This document shows, in pieces, positions 36,662-44,626 of a DNA stretch of 64,000 nucleotides. The translations under genes were made by a program, and so were the position numbers. Under the pieces are notes generated by a model. That model made no database searches. It worked only from the letters and a program-made list of their open reading frames with translations, and was not told the origin of the DNA. The stretch comes from JAPPHA01 sp963664045 (GTDB lineage Bacteria > Pseudomonadota > Alphaproteobacteria > Rhodobacterales > Rhodobacteraceae). The first letter of the stretch is position 1. Every line of letters begins with the position of its first letter. Location: positions 310,001-374,000 of the forward strand of contig CAXXGT010000001.1 of NCBI GenBank assembly GCA_963664045.2, read 5' to 3'.

Positions 36662-39159
36662 CAATGGCATTTCTTTAACGATTCGGCGTCATTTCCTTTA
36701 GATTGCATGGCTGTTCCGGGGCCACCTTGCCCCTCTCCGGTCCGGATCAGTCCGTGATCACGCGGTCTTCTGTCGCTTCCGGCTCCACTTTCCGACGGGT
36801 TTTCGTGAGCGGCGCGGGAATGACCGTCCGGGCCGCAACCGTGCCCTCACTGCGAGGATGGAGTCCGCCATGCGCCCGACGGTGTCGGCCAGGGCTGCCG
36901 TGTGCGCCAGGATCATCTCCTCGAGGTTGACGGCGAGCATGGCCAGTGCGTTGGAGAAGTTCGTCTTCATCTTCGGCCTGTCGCTTTCGTGCATGTCGTC
37001 GAGCAGGCTGTCGCCCCGGTTGGAGAACAGGCGTGCCATGGCGATGAGGTTGAAATGGGCGTAGAGTTCCTGACGGACGCCGCGTTCGGTCTTGCCGTGG
37101 AATTCGTCCACCTCGATGACATGTTTGGATGTCTTGTACAGCTCCTCGATCGACCAGCGACCATGGTAGAGGTCGGAAAGGTCGGCGATACTGTAGCGCT
37201 CCGTGTCGGTGAGGGTTGTGGCGAGCACGTATCGTTCGCCTTTGATGTCGTAGCGGACCAGGCGCAGGACGACCGGGGAGGCCGGGGTTGCGAAGCCTGC
37301 GGCCCGCAGCTTCCGCAGGGCGTCCTTTCCCGGTGTGATCCTGATGCGGGCATCGTCGCGGTCTCCGTCGCGGAAGGCGTCGAAGGCGGTGACGGTGTTT
37401 CGCGGGATGCGGAACACCGGATGCAGGCCGCGTGCGGTCATGGCGTGGAGCATGACGAAGGAGAAGTATCCCCGGTCGAGGACCACGACATCGCCGGGTG
37501 AGAGGGCGCCGAGATGGGTGAGCGCGGCGGTGCGCTCGTTGGTATCGGGAGAGAGGATGAAGTCGACCGGCATGCGGTTGTCGAGCTTGTAGAGGCAGGA
37601 CAGCAGCCCCTGGGGGTACCATGCATCGGGATTGGGGGTCTGGTATCCGGCTTCGACGAGCGGGCGCGGCAGGTTGAGCTTGGAGCCGTCGACGGCGAAG
37701 GTGCGGTGTTGGTTCCAGGGTTGGTTGTCTGTGTCGTGTGAGAGGATCTCGCGGTGCAGGTCCCGGAACAGGTCCTCGTGCACGCGGGCGCGGGCCTTGC
37801 AGATCGAGGAGGCGGCGACCGGTTTCGGCTGCGGCAGCGCGATGCCGGAGCGTCGGCACTGGTCCCACAGTTCCGCTGTCACGGTGGCGTAGCCCTTCTG
37901 TCCGCGCGCCAGCACCAGGCGGAACACGAACAGCATGACGATCAGGCTGTTCAGCACCCGTCGCCTCTGCATCCATTCCCGGTCGTGGCGGGCGGCGATG
38001 TCGGTGGCCGCGTCGACGATCCGGGACCACATCGCGATGAAGAGGTCGTCGGCCGCAGAGGCGGGAGGCCTGCTGCGGCGCTTCGGCTGTGAGCGGGGCG
38101 TGTTCTCTCCCTTCAGGATCTCGCGGAACTCCGGATCCAGCACCCTGACCAGGACCTGCTTGGCCGGCTTGGCGCCGCGTCCGCTGCGCTTCCCGGCCGT
38201 CATGCCGATCTGCTGCCAGTTGGCGGCCCTGTAGCAGGCGCCGTCGAAACGGGTCGGATCGATGAAGGTCTCGACGACCACCGGACGGCAGGAGTGCCGC
38301 TCCTGCCAGCAGTCGGGCAATCGGCGCAACGCCATCGACAACACTTTCGACGCCAGATTTTCGACGCGAACCCATGGCAACACGAGGAATCGACTGTTCG
38401 AGAGCGCAAGGTGCAACCGGCGCTCACGCTCGGTCTCGCTCCACCCGATCCACGCGTCCCGGGCCGGCAGCATCCGTGCCGCCGCCTCGAACAGCAGAAC
38501 CGCGAGACACCGTCCGTGGCCGTCACGGACGAACCAGCGGATGTGCGGGCCAAAGGGCCGCGGACATCCGAGGTAGTGGTAACGGTCCACGAACGCGTTC
38601 CAGAGAGCGACATCCTCCGGCGATGTCGCCTCCTCAAGCACCAGCGGCTCCAGGGCACCAAGACCACAGGCAATCTCCGGTTGCGGGTCGGATGCCCGCA
38701 CATGGACGATCGGCTTGCGCGTCTTCGCCACCGGGTTGCGCGACGCAGGCAGGCTCAGGATCCCGCACTCCTCCAGGTGCTCGAGAAGCCGCAGGCCGGC
38801 AGAAATCCGGTAGTCGCCTTTCGGCGTGGTCCAGTTCAGGTGCTCGCAGATGGTCATGGACAGTTCGTTGCGGCTGTCGTTCGGGAACAGTTCAACCGTT
38901 TCCTGGATGTCGGCGATCTGGCGCCGTGTGAAGCGCCGGCCCAGAAAGGTGGTGGACTTGAGGGCAGTGATTCGCGGGTCCATGGCTGCAAGCTCCCGAC
39001 AGGGCGGTCCAATCCAGACATAACATGCCATGGAAGGGAAATCGTGTCAACCCACAAAACACGAAATCGCCAGGAACAACAAAACCAACCTTGAATCAGG
39101 GTGGTGCGTCACCACGCACGACAGAACAAAAATGCCGAATGTCTAAGAAAATGCCATTG
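36662..39159 (-). mobile_element. IS4-family element with DruA-domain transposase
   Basis: 2498 bp bounded by imperfect inverted repeats of about 26 bp starting CAATGGCATTT and containing ATTCGGC on both ends. The 10-bp target duplication GGTGTGCATG (36652-36661 and 39160-39169) is perfect, so the insertion is fairly recent. Removing the element and one duplicate rejoins ALPGVH with GAPPNPELEDF of the sugar-binding protein. One large transposase gene fills it on the minus strand. Confidence 0.93.
36758..38983 (-). CDS. IS4-family transposase with N-terminal DruA (Druantia) domain
   Basis: 741 aa from ATG at 38983 (GGGAG nine bases upstream); an ATG at 39031 is possible. Residues about 1-290 match the DruA/DUF4338 family: RYHYLGCPRPFGPHIRWFV, a WIGWSETERERRLHL and NSRFLVLPWVRVENLAS, then VVVETFIDPTRFDGACYRAANW. 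The second half is a DDE transposase: Asp in TFAVDGSKLNLP, Asp in VVVLDRGYFSFVML and Glu in YHGRWSIEELYKTSKHV. DruA is the hallmark protein of the Druantia anti-phage system; here it is physically fused to a transposase. No other Druantia gene is present. Confidence 0.92.
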   Translation of the reverse strand: MDPRITALKSTTFLGRRFTRRQIADIQETVELFPNDSRNELSMTICEHLNWTTPKGDYRISAGLRLLEHLEECGILSLPASRNPVAKTRKPIVHVRASDPQPEIACGLGALEPLVLEEATSPEDVALWNAFVDRYHYLGCPRPFGPHIRWFVRDGHGRCLAVLLFEAAARMLPARDAWIGWSETERERRLHLALSNSRFLVLPWVRVENLASKVLSMALRRLPDCWQERHSCRPVVVETFIDPTRFDGACYRAANWQQIGMTAGKRSGRGAKPAKQVLVRVLDPEFREILKGENTPRSQPKRRSRPPASAADDLFIAMWSRIVDAATDIAARHDREWMQRRRVLNSLIVMLFVFRLVLARGQKGYATVTAELWDQCRRSGIALPQPKPVAASSICKARARVHEDLFRDLHREILSHDTDNQPWNQHRTFAVDGSKLNLPRPLVEAGYQTPNPDAWYPQGLLSCLYKLDNRMPVDFILSPDTNERTAALTHLGALSPGDVVVLDRGYFSFVMLHAMTARGLHPVFRIPRNTVTAFDAFRDGDRDDARIRITPGKDALRKLRAAGFATPASPVVLRLVRYDIKGERYVLATTLTDTERYSIADLSDLYHGRWSIEELYKTSKHVIEVDEFHGKTERGVRQELYAHFNLIAMARLFSNRGDSLLDDMHESDRPKMKTNFSNALAMLAVNLEEMILAHTAALADTVGRMADSILAVRARLRPGRSFPRRSRKPVGKWSRKRQKTA

Positions 39160-39387
39160 GGTGTGCATGGCGCGCCCCCCAATCCTGAACTGGAAGACTT
39201 CAAGGAATCGGTGACACTGGCGCGGGCACCTTATCAGGAAGACGACTCGATGTTCGATTCCGTTTTCGCCGAAAAGTTCCTCGTCGTCACGTCTCCGTAT
39301 CTTTCGGGCCGCCAGAGCCTGGATGAAACGGTCGAACGTCTGAACGCCGAAATGGCGCAGGCTGCCGATCGCGTTCTCGGAAACTAG
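39160..39387 (+). pseudogene. Sugar-binding protein, C-terminal part beyond the IS4 insertion
   Basis: Begins with the duplicated target GGTGTGCATG and encodes VHGAPPNPELEDFKESVTL followed by FDSVFAEKFLVVTSPYLSG, typical of the C-terminus of family-1 binding proteins, ending at a TAG at 39385. It has no start of its own. It precedes the permease gene by 25 bases, confirming the order binding protein, permease, permease. Confidence 0.9.
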
Positions 39388-39411
39388 GCCGGACAAGGAA
39401 AAGTCTCTGCC

Positions 39412-40374
39412 TTGCCAGCTGAAGGTGATACACTTTCGCGTCCGGTCGTAAGTGCACGCCGCCGACGGCGGCGTGCACTCAACAAATTTCCAGTATATTT
39501 GTGCCTGATTCCGGCGCTGATCTTTTTGGTTGTATTCAGCTACTACCCGTTTTTCTCGGCCTTTTATCACAGCTTGTTCAAATGGGACGGCGTGAATTCG
39601 ACGTTTGTCGGGTTCAAGCATTTTGTTGACCTGGCCAGTGACGAACGGCTTGGTCCGTCGGTCAAGAACATTTTCATACTTACAAGCGCGGGCGTTTTCT
39701 TTGCTCTGACCTTGCCGCTGATCGCGGCGGTTTTCATTCATAATCTGAAGTCCGAAAGAATGAGCACGATCTATCGTTTCGTGTTCACGATGCCCCTGGT
39801 CATTCCCTGGGTGGTTACCGTTCTGGTCTGGCAGTTTCTTTACGATCCGTTGGACGGGCCCATAAACCGGTTTCTGATCGCTGCGGGATATCCCGAATTC
39901 GTTCGCGCCTGGCTAGCTGACCCCGACATCGCGATCTTCGCGATCACGCTCATCGGCGGAGGCGGGACCGGTGTTGGCTTTCCTTTCGTGGCTGGCCTGA
40001 ACCTTCTTGTCTACTTGTCGGGCCTGAACAACATTTCAAGCGAGGTCAAAGAGGCGGCCATCCTCGAAGGCGCCACGAGTTGGCAAATGTTCCGCAACAT
40101 TGAATTGCCGCTCATCAGAACGCAGATCCGAATAAACCTGGTGATGACGATAATCACGCAGCTTCAGACGTTTCACACCATCATCCTTCTGACGCGCGGC
40201 GGACCCGGTTACTCGACGATGGTGCCGGGAATGGCGATGTATCAGGATGCTTTCGAGTTCAGTCGCATGGGTTACGCGTCGGCAATCGGCGTCGTCCTGT
40301 TCGTGATCATGTTGGTCATCACGCTGGTCGCCAACAATCGCCTGCGGACCACCACGGACTTTGATCCGAATTGA
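39412..40374 (+). CDS. Sugar ABC transporter permease, MalF/UgpA type
   Basis: 320 aa from TTG at 39412, with AAGGAAAAG upstream. Six membrane segments; the EAA loop is EVKEAAILEGATSWQMFRNIELP near residue 220. The N-terminus is extremely basic (SARRRRRRALN) and is encoded by a perfect 27-bp palindrome. With the binding-protein gene broken just upstream, expression depends on read-through or an IS-borne promoter. Confidence 0.9.
   Translation: MPAEGDTLSRPVVSARRRRRRALNKFPVYLCLIPALIFLVVFSYYPFFSAFYHSLFKWDGVNSTFVGFKHFVDLASDERLGPSVKNIFILTSAGVFFALTLPLIAAVFIHNLKSERMSTIYRFVFTMPLVIPWVVTVLVWQFLYDPLDGPINRFLIAAGYPEFVRAWLADPDIAIFAITLIGGGGTGVGFPFVAGLNLLVYLSGLNNISSEVKEAAILEGATSWQMFRNIELPLIRTQIRINLVMTIITQLQTFHTIILLTRGGPGYSTMVPGMAMYQDAFEFSRMGYASAIGVVLFVIMLVITLVANNRLRTTTDFDPN
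39452..39478. repeat. Perfect 27-bp palindrome at the start of the permease gene
   Basis: GTGCACGCCGCCG, a central A, then CGGCGGCGTGCAC: 13-bp perfect arms. Located 40-66 bases after the TTG start, it would form a very stable mRNA hairpin near the ribosome site, or serve as a protein-binding site. Confidence 0.85.
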
Positions 40375-40378
40375 AGCC

Positions 40379-41254
40379 ATGTCGACTTTGATCAAACCGA
40401 AACCCAAACCCAAGCACCGGCGGCCCGAACTGATGGCCGTCTTGAGGAAAGAGGATCGGGTAAAGCACGCCTATCTGCTGGTCATGGCGCTCCTGACCTT
40501 CTTTCCGTTTTGGTTGTTGTTCGTCGTGTCGTTCAAGGATCTGCCGCAGTTCTACCACAACGTCTGGACGCTCGATTACCCGCTACATTTCGAAAATTAC
40601 ACATTGGCGTTCAAGGTCGTCGGCAAATACATCATCAACAGCGCGATCGTGACAGCAGCGACGATAGTCGGTGTATTGTTCGTCTCCAGTCTCGCGGCCT
40701 TTGCCTTTGCCCGATACAGCTTCCCGGCCAGCAATTTCCTGTTCATGCTGATCATCAGCCTGCTGATGGTTCCCTCGGTCCTGACGATGGTCCCGGCCTT
40801 CGTCCTGGTCAAGAACCTCGGCATGCTCAATACCTTGTGGGGACTCATCCTGCCCGGCATCGCTGGCCTTCAGGTTTTTGCAATATACCTGCTGCGCAAC
40901 TTCATGGCCGGACTGCCTGAAGAACTGTTCGAGGCCGCACGGATGGACGGCGCGGGAATCTGGCGAAGCTATTGGCACGTCGCGTTGCCGCTGTCACGCC
41001 CGGTCCTCAGTATCGTGGTCATAACGTCGCTCCTGAATACGTGGAACGACTTCATCTGGCCGCTCATCGTGATCAGCGACGATGACTTGCGCACAATTCC
41101 GATCGGGCTCGCATTCTTCCGAACGCAATATCAAACCGACTACGGTCCGCTCATGGCCGGCTACATCATTTCGCTCTTGCCGTTGCTAATCGTTTTTCTG
41201 TTCATTTCCAGAGAATTCGTGAGAGGTCTGACCGCGGGGGCCATCAAGATGTGA
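40379..41254 (+). CDS. Sugar ABC transporter permease, MalG/UgpE type
   Basis: 291 aa from ATG at 40379; a slightly longer start at 40361 overlaps the preceding gene. Six membrane spans, the EAA loop LFEAARMDGAGIWRSYWHVALP near residue 180, and the conserved NTWNDFIWPLIV. It partners the MalF-type permease directly upstream; the ATPase is probably the UgpC-type gene at 32.9-34.0 kb. Confidence 0.9.
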   Translation: MSTLIKPKPKPKHRRPELMAVLRKEDRVKHAYLLVMALLTFFPFWLLFVVSFKDLPQFYHNVWTLDYPLHFENYTLAFKVVGKYIINSAIVTAATIVGVLFVSSLAAFAFARYSFPASNFLFMLIISLLMVPSVLTMVPAFVLVKNLGMLNTLWGLILPGIAGLQVFAIYLLRNFMAGLPEELFEAARMDGAGIWRSYWHVALPLSRPVLSIVVITSLLNTWNDFIWPLIVISDDDLRTIPIGLAFFRTQYQTDYGPLMAGYIISLLPLLIVFLFISREFVRGLTAGAIKM

Positions 41255-41362
41255 ATCAGTCCGATCCTGTCGGGGCAGGGGGTAGGCGGATAAATGGCGT
41301 GCCTTGTCGAGGCGAGCTGATCGGCACCACACCAAATTAAATTACGAGAAGGACAATCGGGA

Positions 41363-44041
41363 ATGCCGTTTCGCATTTATGATCTGAAGACTGAATTCGC
41401 AACAAATCCGATCGGAATTGCAACGTACCGGCCACGGTTTTCATGGAAATACAGCAATCCGCGAAGCTGGGAACAGGCGGCTCATTTCCAGGTCCTCGTC
41501 GCCTCGACCACGGAGTCGCTCGCCTCCGGCAAAGGAGACCTTTGGGACAGCGGAAAGGTGCCGACGAGCCGGTCGCCCCTGATAGAATATGACGGTCTTC
41601 CGCTGCAAAGCCGATCGGTGGGCCATTGGAAGGTCCGCCTGTGGGACTCCGAAGAAACCGCAAGTGACTTCAGCGCGGCCAGTTCTTTCGAGGTTGCCCT
41701 GCTCGAACAATCCGACTGGCTGGCGAACTGGGTCGGCTTTCCCGCCGGCCGTAGCGGAAAGGCGCTGTATTTTCGAAATACATACACACTGGATAAACCG
41801 GTCGCTCGGGCTCGGGCCTATATCTGCGGAGTGGGCTGGTATGAGTTCCGTATCAACGGGCAAAAGGTCGGCGACCGCGTGCTCGAACCGGCGCAAAGCG
41901 AGTTCAGCAGACGCGTCCTCTATTCCACCTATGACGTCACCGACTACCTCAATTCCGGCACTAATGTCATTGGGGCAATCGTTGGAGCCGGCTGGTACGG
42001 TGTGCCCAAGCTTGTCGCGCAGATCGAGGTTGAGTTCGCGGATGGCACGACGCAGCTGATGATTACCAATGGCCGAAACAACAATGATGTCGATCTGTGG
42101 AAGGTTTCGGACGGCGCCATCGTTTCGAGCAGCGTATTTGACGGCGAAGTTTATGATGCTCGCCACGAGATGCCCGACTGGGACCGGTCGACAGGGGACG
42201 AGTCTGCCTACGTGCATGGTGGGTCTTGGGTTGCATCGATGGTCGTCGATCCCCCTGGCGGGAAATTGATGCCTCAAACAATGGAGCCGGTCCGGATCAT
42301 CGACACACTGAGGGCGCAATCCATTGATCAGCCTAAACCGGGTATCTTCGTGCTGGACAATGGTCAAAACCTCGCTGGCTGGGCTGCACTCACTGCTACA
42401 GGAAAGCGCGACACCGCGATCACGATGCGTTTTGCCGAGTGCCTCTACGAAGACGGCACCGTCAACCAGGAAAACCTGCGCTTTGCCGAGGCGCGGGACA
42501 GATTTGTTTTTGCGAATGACGAGACCCGGACCTGGGAACCGCGCTTTACCTATCACGGTTTCCGATACATCCAGTTGGAAGGATTTCCGGGCGAGCCGAC
42601 GGTCGACTCCATCGAAACCAAGATTGTCCGTTCGGACGTCGCGGCGACTGGCCGGTTCAAATGTTCGGATCCTCTCGTAAACCGCATCGAGAAAGCCGTG
42701 CGATGGACCGAGGTATCCAACCTGCATGGCCTGCCGACAGACTGCCCCCAGCGCGCAGAGCGCATGGGCTGGCTGAACGACATGGCGGCCCGATCCGAAG
42801 AACTGATTTACAATTTCGACGTTTCCCGATTTCTCCCCAAGTGGCTCGACGATATCGGGGACGCACAAGATCCCGTATCCGGTGCAATCTCCGACACCGC
42901 CCCGTTTCGCTGGGGCGCCAGGCCGGGAGATCCTGTCAGCGTTTGCTACGCCTTGATCCCCTGGCTCCTGTACCAGCATTTTGGCGATGAACGAGTTCTG
43001 GAAACTCATTTCCCGGGCATGGAACGCTGGGCCGATTACCTGACCTCAAGGGCCAAGGATCACATCGTCGAGGACGGGTACATCGGCGACTGGGCGCCCC
43101 CGGTCACCGAGGCGATCGTCGGTAGCATCGGGACGTCCGCCGTTTCGGCGCATACGCCCAGCGCGCTGATTTCGAGCGCCCACTATTATCACTTGCTCAG
43201 GCTTCTGGTGCGGATTTCAGGGGTAATCGATCGGAGTGAGGACGGGCGCAAATTTCGCGAACTGGCGGCGAACGTCCACAGGGCCTTCAACCGGAGATTT
43301 TGGGACGAACAGACCGGCGGCTATGCAAGCAACAACCAGGCCTGTAATTCAGTGGCGCTTTACATGGGCCTTGTGCCTGACGAGAAGAAGGCGTCGGTCC
43401 TGGCCAACATCGTCAAGGACGTGGAAGACCATGATTTCCATCTCACGACCGGAAATCTCTGCACCAAATACATATTCGACGTTCTCTCGGATGGCGGCGA
43501 AATTGACGCCGCCTATCGCTTGTTGACACAAACAAGCTATCCAAGCTGGGGCTACATGTTCGAACGTGGCGCCACCACCATGTGGGAGCGATGGGAAGAG
43601 GGCACCGGTATCGGCATGAATTCTCACAACCACGGTATGTACGCTTCGATCGGTGCGTGGCTCTACAAGGCGTTGGCGGGCATTCGCGTGGGCCGCGACT
43701 GCAGCGGGTTTTCGAAAGTGTTGATCGCTCCAAAAGTTCCGTCGGAACTGAAATCGGTTGACGCCGCCCTCGATACCGTCAGGGGGACGATCGAGACGTC
43801 GTGGGAGAATGCGGAGGGCGGATTTTCATTGACGATCAGCGTGCCTCCCGGAGTGGACGCCGAGGTTCAATTCCCGAGACTGGGCAAATCGGAAGGACAG
43901 TTGACCGAAGGTGGCGCGGTGGTTGCCGAAGATTGCACGTCCGGTATTTCCGGCATCCGCAGCGAAGAAGACTCTATTGTATTCAACGTCCGGTCAGGAA
44001 AATATCGATTTGGCCTGGCATCGGCCTCAAATTCGATGTGA
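41363..44041 (+). CDS. Alpha-L-rhamnosidase, GH78
   Basis: 892 aa without a signal peptide, so probably cytoplasmic and acting after uptake. Domains: N-terminal fibronectin-like region (TEFATNPIGIATYRPRFSWK), Bac_rhamnosid-N (GWYEFRINGQKVGDRVLEPA), a beta domain, the (alpha/alpha)6 catalytic domain with HGLPTDCPQRAERMGWLNDM near residue 455 that carries the catalytic acidic residues, ATTMWERWEEGTGIGMNSHNH near residue 740, and a C-terminal beta domain. It hydrolyses terminal rhamnose from glycosides. It is the last gene of the plus-strand importer operon. Confidence 0.94.
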   Translation: MPFRIYDLKTEFATNPIGIATYRPRFSWKYSNPRSWEQAAHFQVLVASTTESLASGKGDLWDSGKVPTSRSPLIEYDGLPLQSRSVGHWKVRLWDSEETASDFSAASSFEVALLEQSDWLANWVGFPAGRSGKALYFRNTYTLDKPVARARAYICGVGWYEFRINGQKVGDRVLEPAQSEFSRRVLYSTYDVTDYLNSGTNVIGAIVGAGWYGVPKLVAQIEVEFADGTTQLMITNGRNNNDVDLWKVSDGAIVSSSVFDGEVYDARHEMPDWDRSTGDESAYVHGGSWVASMVVDPPGGKLMPQTMEPVRIIDTLRAQSIDQPKPGIFVLDNGQNLAGWAALTATGKRDTAITMRFAECLYEDGTVNQENLRFAEARDRFVFANDETRTWEPRFTYHGFRYIQLEGFPGEPTVDSIETKIVRSDVAATGRFKCSDPLVNRIEKAVRWTEVSNLHGLPTDCPQRAERMGWLNDMAARSEELIYNFDVSRFLPKWLDDIGDAQDPVSGAISDTAPFRWGARPGDPVSVCYALIPWLLYQHFGDERVLETHFPGMERWADYLTSRAKDHIVEDGYIGDWAPPVTEAIVGSIGTSAVSAHTPSALISSAHYYHLLRLLVRISGVIDRSEDGRKFRELAANVHRAFNRRFWDEQTGGYASNNQACNSVALYMGLVPDEKKASVLANIVKDVEDHDFHLTTGNLCTKYIFDVLSDGGEIDAAYRLLTQTSYPSWGYMFERGATTMWERWEEGTGIGMNSHNHGMYASIGAWLYKALAGIRVGRDCSGFSKVLIAPKVPSELKSVDAALDTVRGTIETSWENAEGGFSLTISVPPGVDAEVQFPRLGKSEGQLTEGGAVVAEDCTSGISGIRSEEDSIVFNVRSGKYRFGLASASNSM

Positions 44042-44244
44042 GGCCCTTCTTGGCCCTTGCGTAAATCTTCCGGCGTCAAATGCGTAGTCCATAGGCGAGC
44101 CTGATCCAAATTCGTGGGATCACGACAATGATTTGCCCAGGTTTGATCTTCTTCAGGTGAATATCAGATTCCTTCAGGTGTCGGAGTTGAACCTGAGTCC
44201 GGCGATCGGGATTGATCACGGGTCGCTTTCCGGATCGGGTGTGG

Positions 44245-44518
44245 GTTCTGTATGGCGGATTGCGCTCTTTTTAATGCCTTGTAATTGCGCATTTATTTTG
44301 CTGCCTGATCGGCGGTGATCTCCGATTTCACGGGTTTTCGCGAAAAATCGCTGAACGAGCCGCAGTTTTTCCATTTCCCGGTGATTTCCACTGAATTCCT
44401 GGCTTCAGGGTGGGCGTGGAAAAGTGCTCCAACACAAGATGCACCGCGCTGCACAGTGTGATTCGTTCTCACTGCGTCAGAGGTCAGAAAATCGCGCCAA
44501 ACGGGAATCACTCCCTCC
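44245..44518. repeat. Dispersed non-coding repeat, copy B
   Basis: Matches 13895-14163 in the same orientation with many substitutions and small indels but long identical blocks such as GCGGTGATCTCCGATTTCAC and CCCGGTGATTTCCACTGAAT. It sits between the rhamnosidase gene and the promoter of the next operon. No coding capacity supported. Confidence 0.75.
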
Positions 44519-44531
44519 GGATCGCAAGTCA

Positions 44532-44577
44532 TTGACAGTGTACTCGCTTGATCTATAATCGTTTACGTAAACGATTA
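44532..44577 (+). promoter_or_regulatory. Near-consensus sigma-70 promoter overlapped by a LacI-type operator
   Basis: TTGACA at 44532-44537, a 16-base spacer and TATAAT at 44554-44559. The palindrome AATCGTTTACGTAAACGATT (44557-44576) begins inside the -10 box and covers the transcription start. Such an arrangement gives a strong promoter fully blocked when a repressor is bound. It drives the reductase/transporter operon starting at 44627. Confidence 0.85.
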
Positions 44578-44626
44578 AAGTAGTTTGATTTTTTAAAAAA
44601 AACGCAAGGGCGAAGTTCAAAACGGC

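Noticed and set aside
36747..38375. Second long minus-strand frame within the IS4 transposase
   Set aside because: Arginine/proline-rich shadow in another frame of a high-GC gene; the frame with DDE motifs is the real one.
36758..38983. A complete Druantia defence locus
   Set aside because: Only the DruA-like domain is present, fused to a transposase inside IS ends; no DruE helicase or other Druantia genes nearby.
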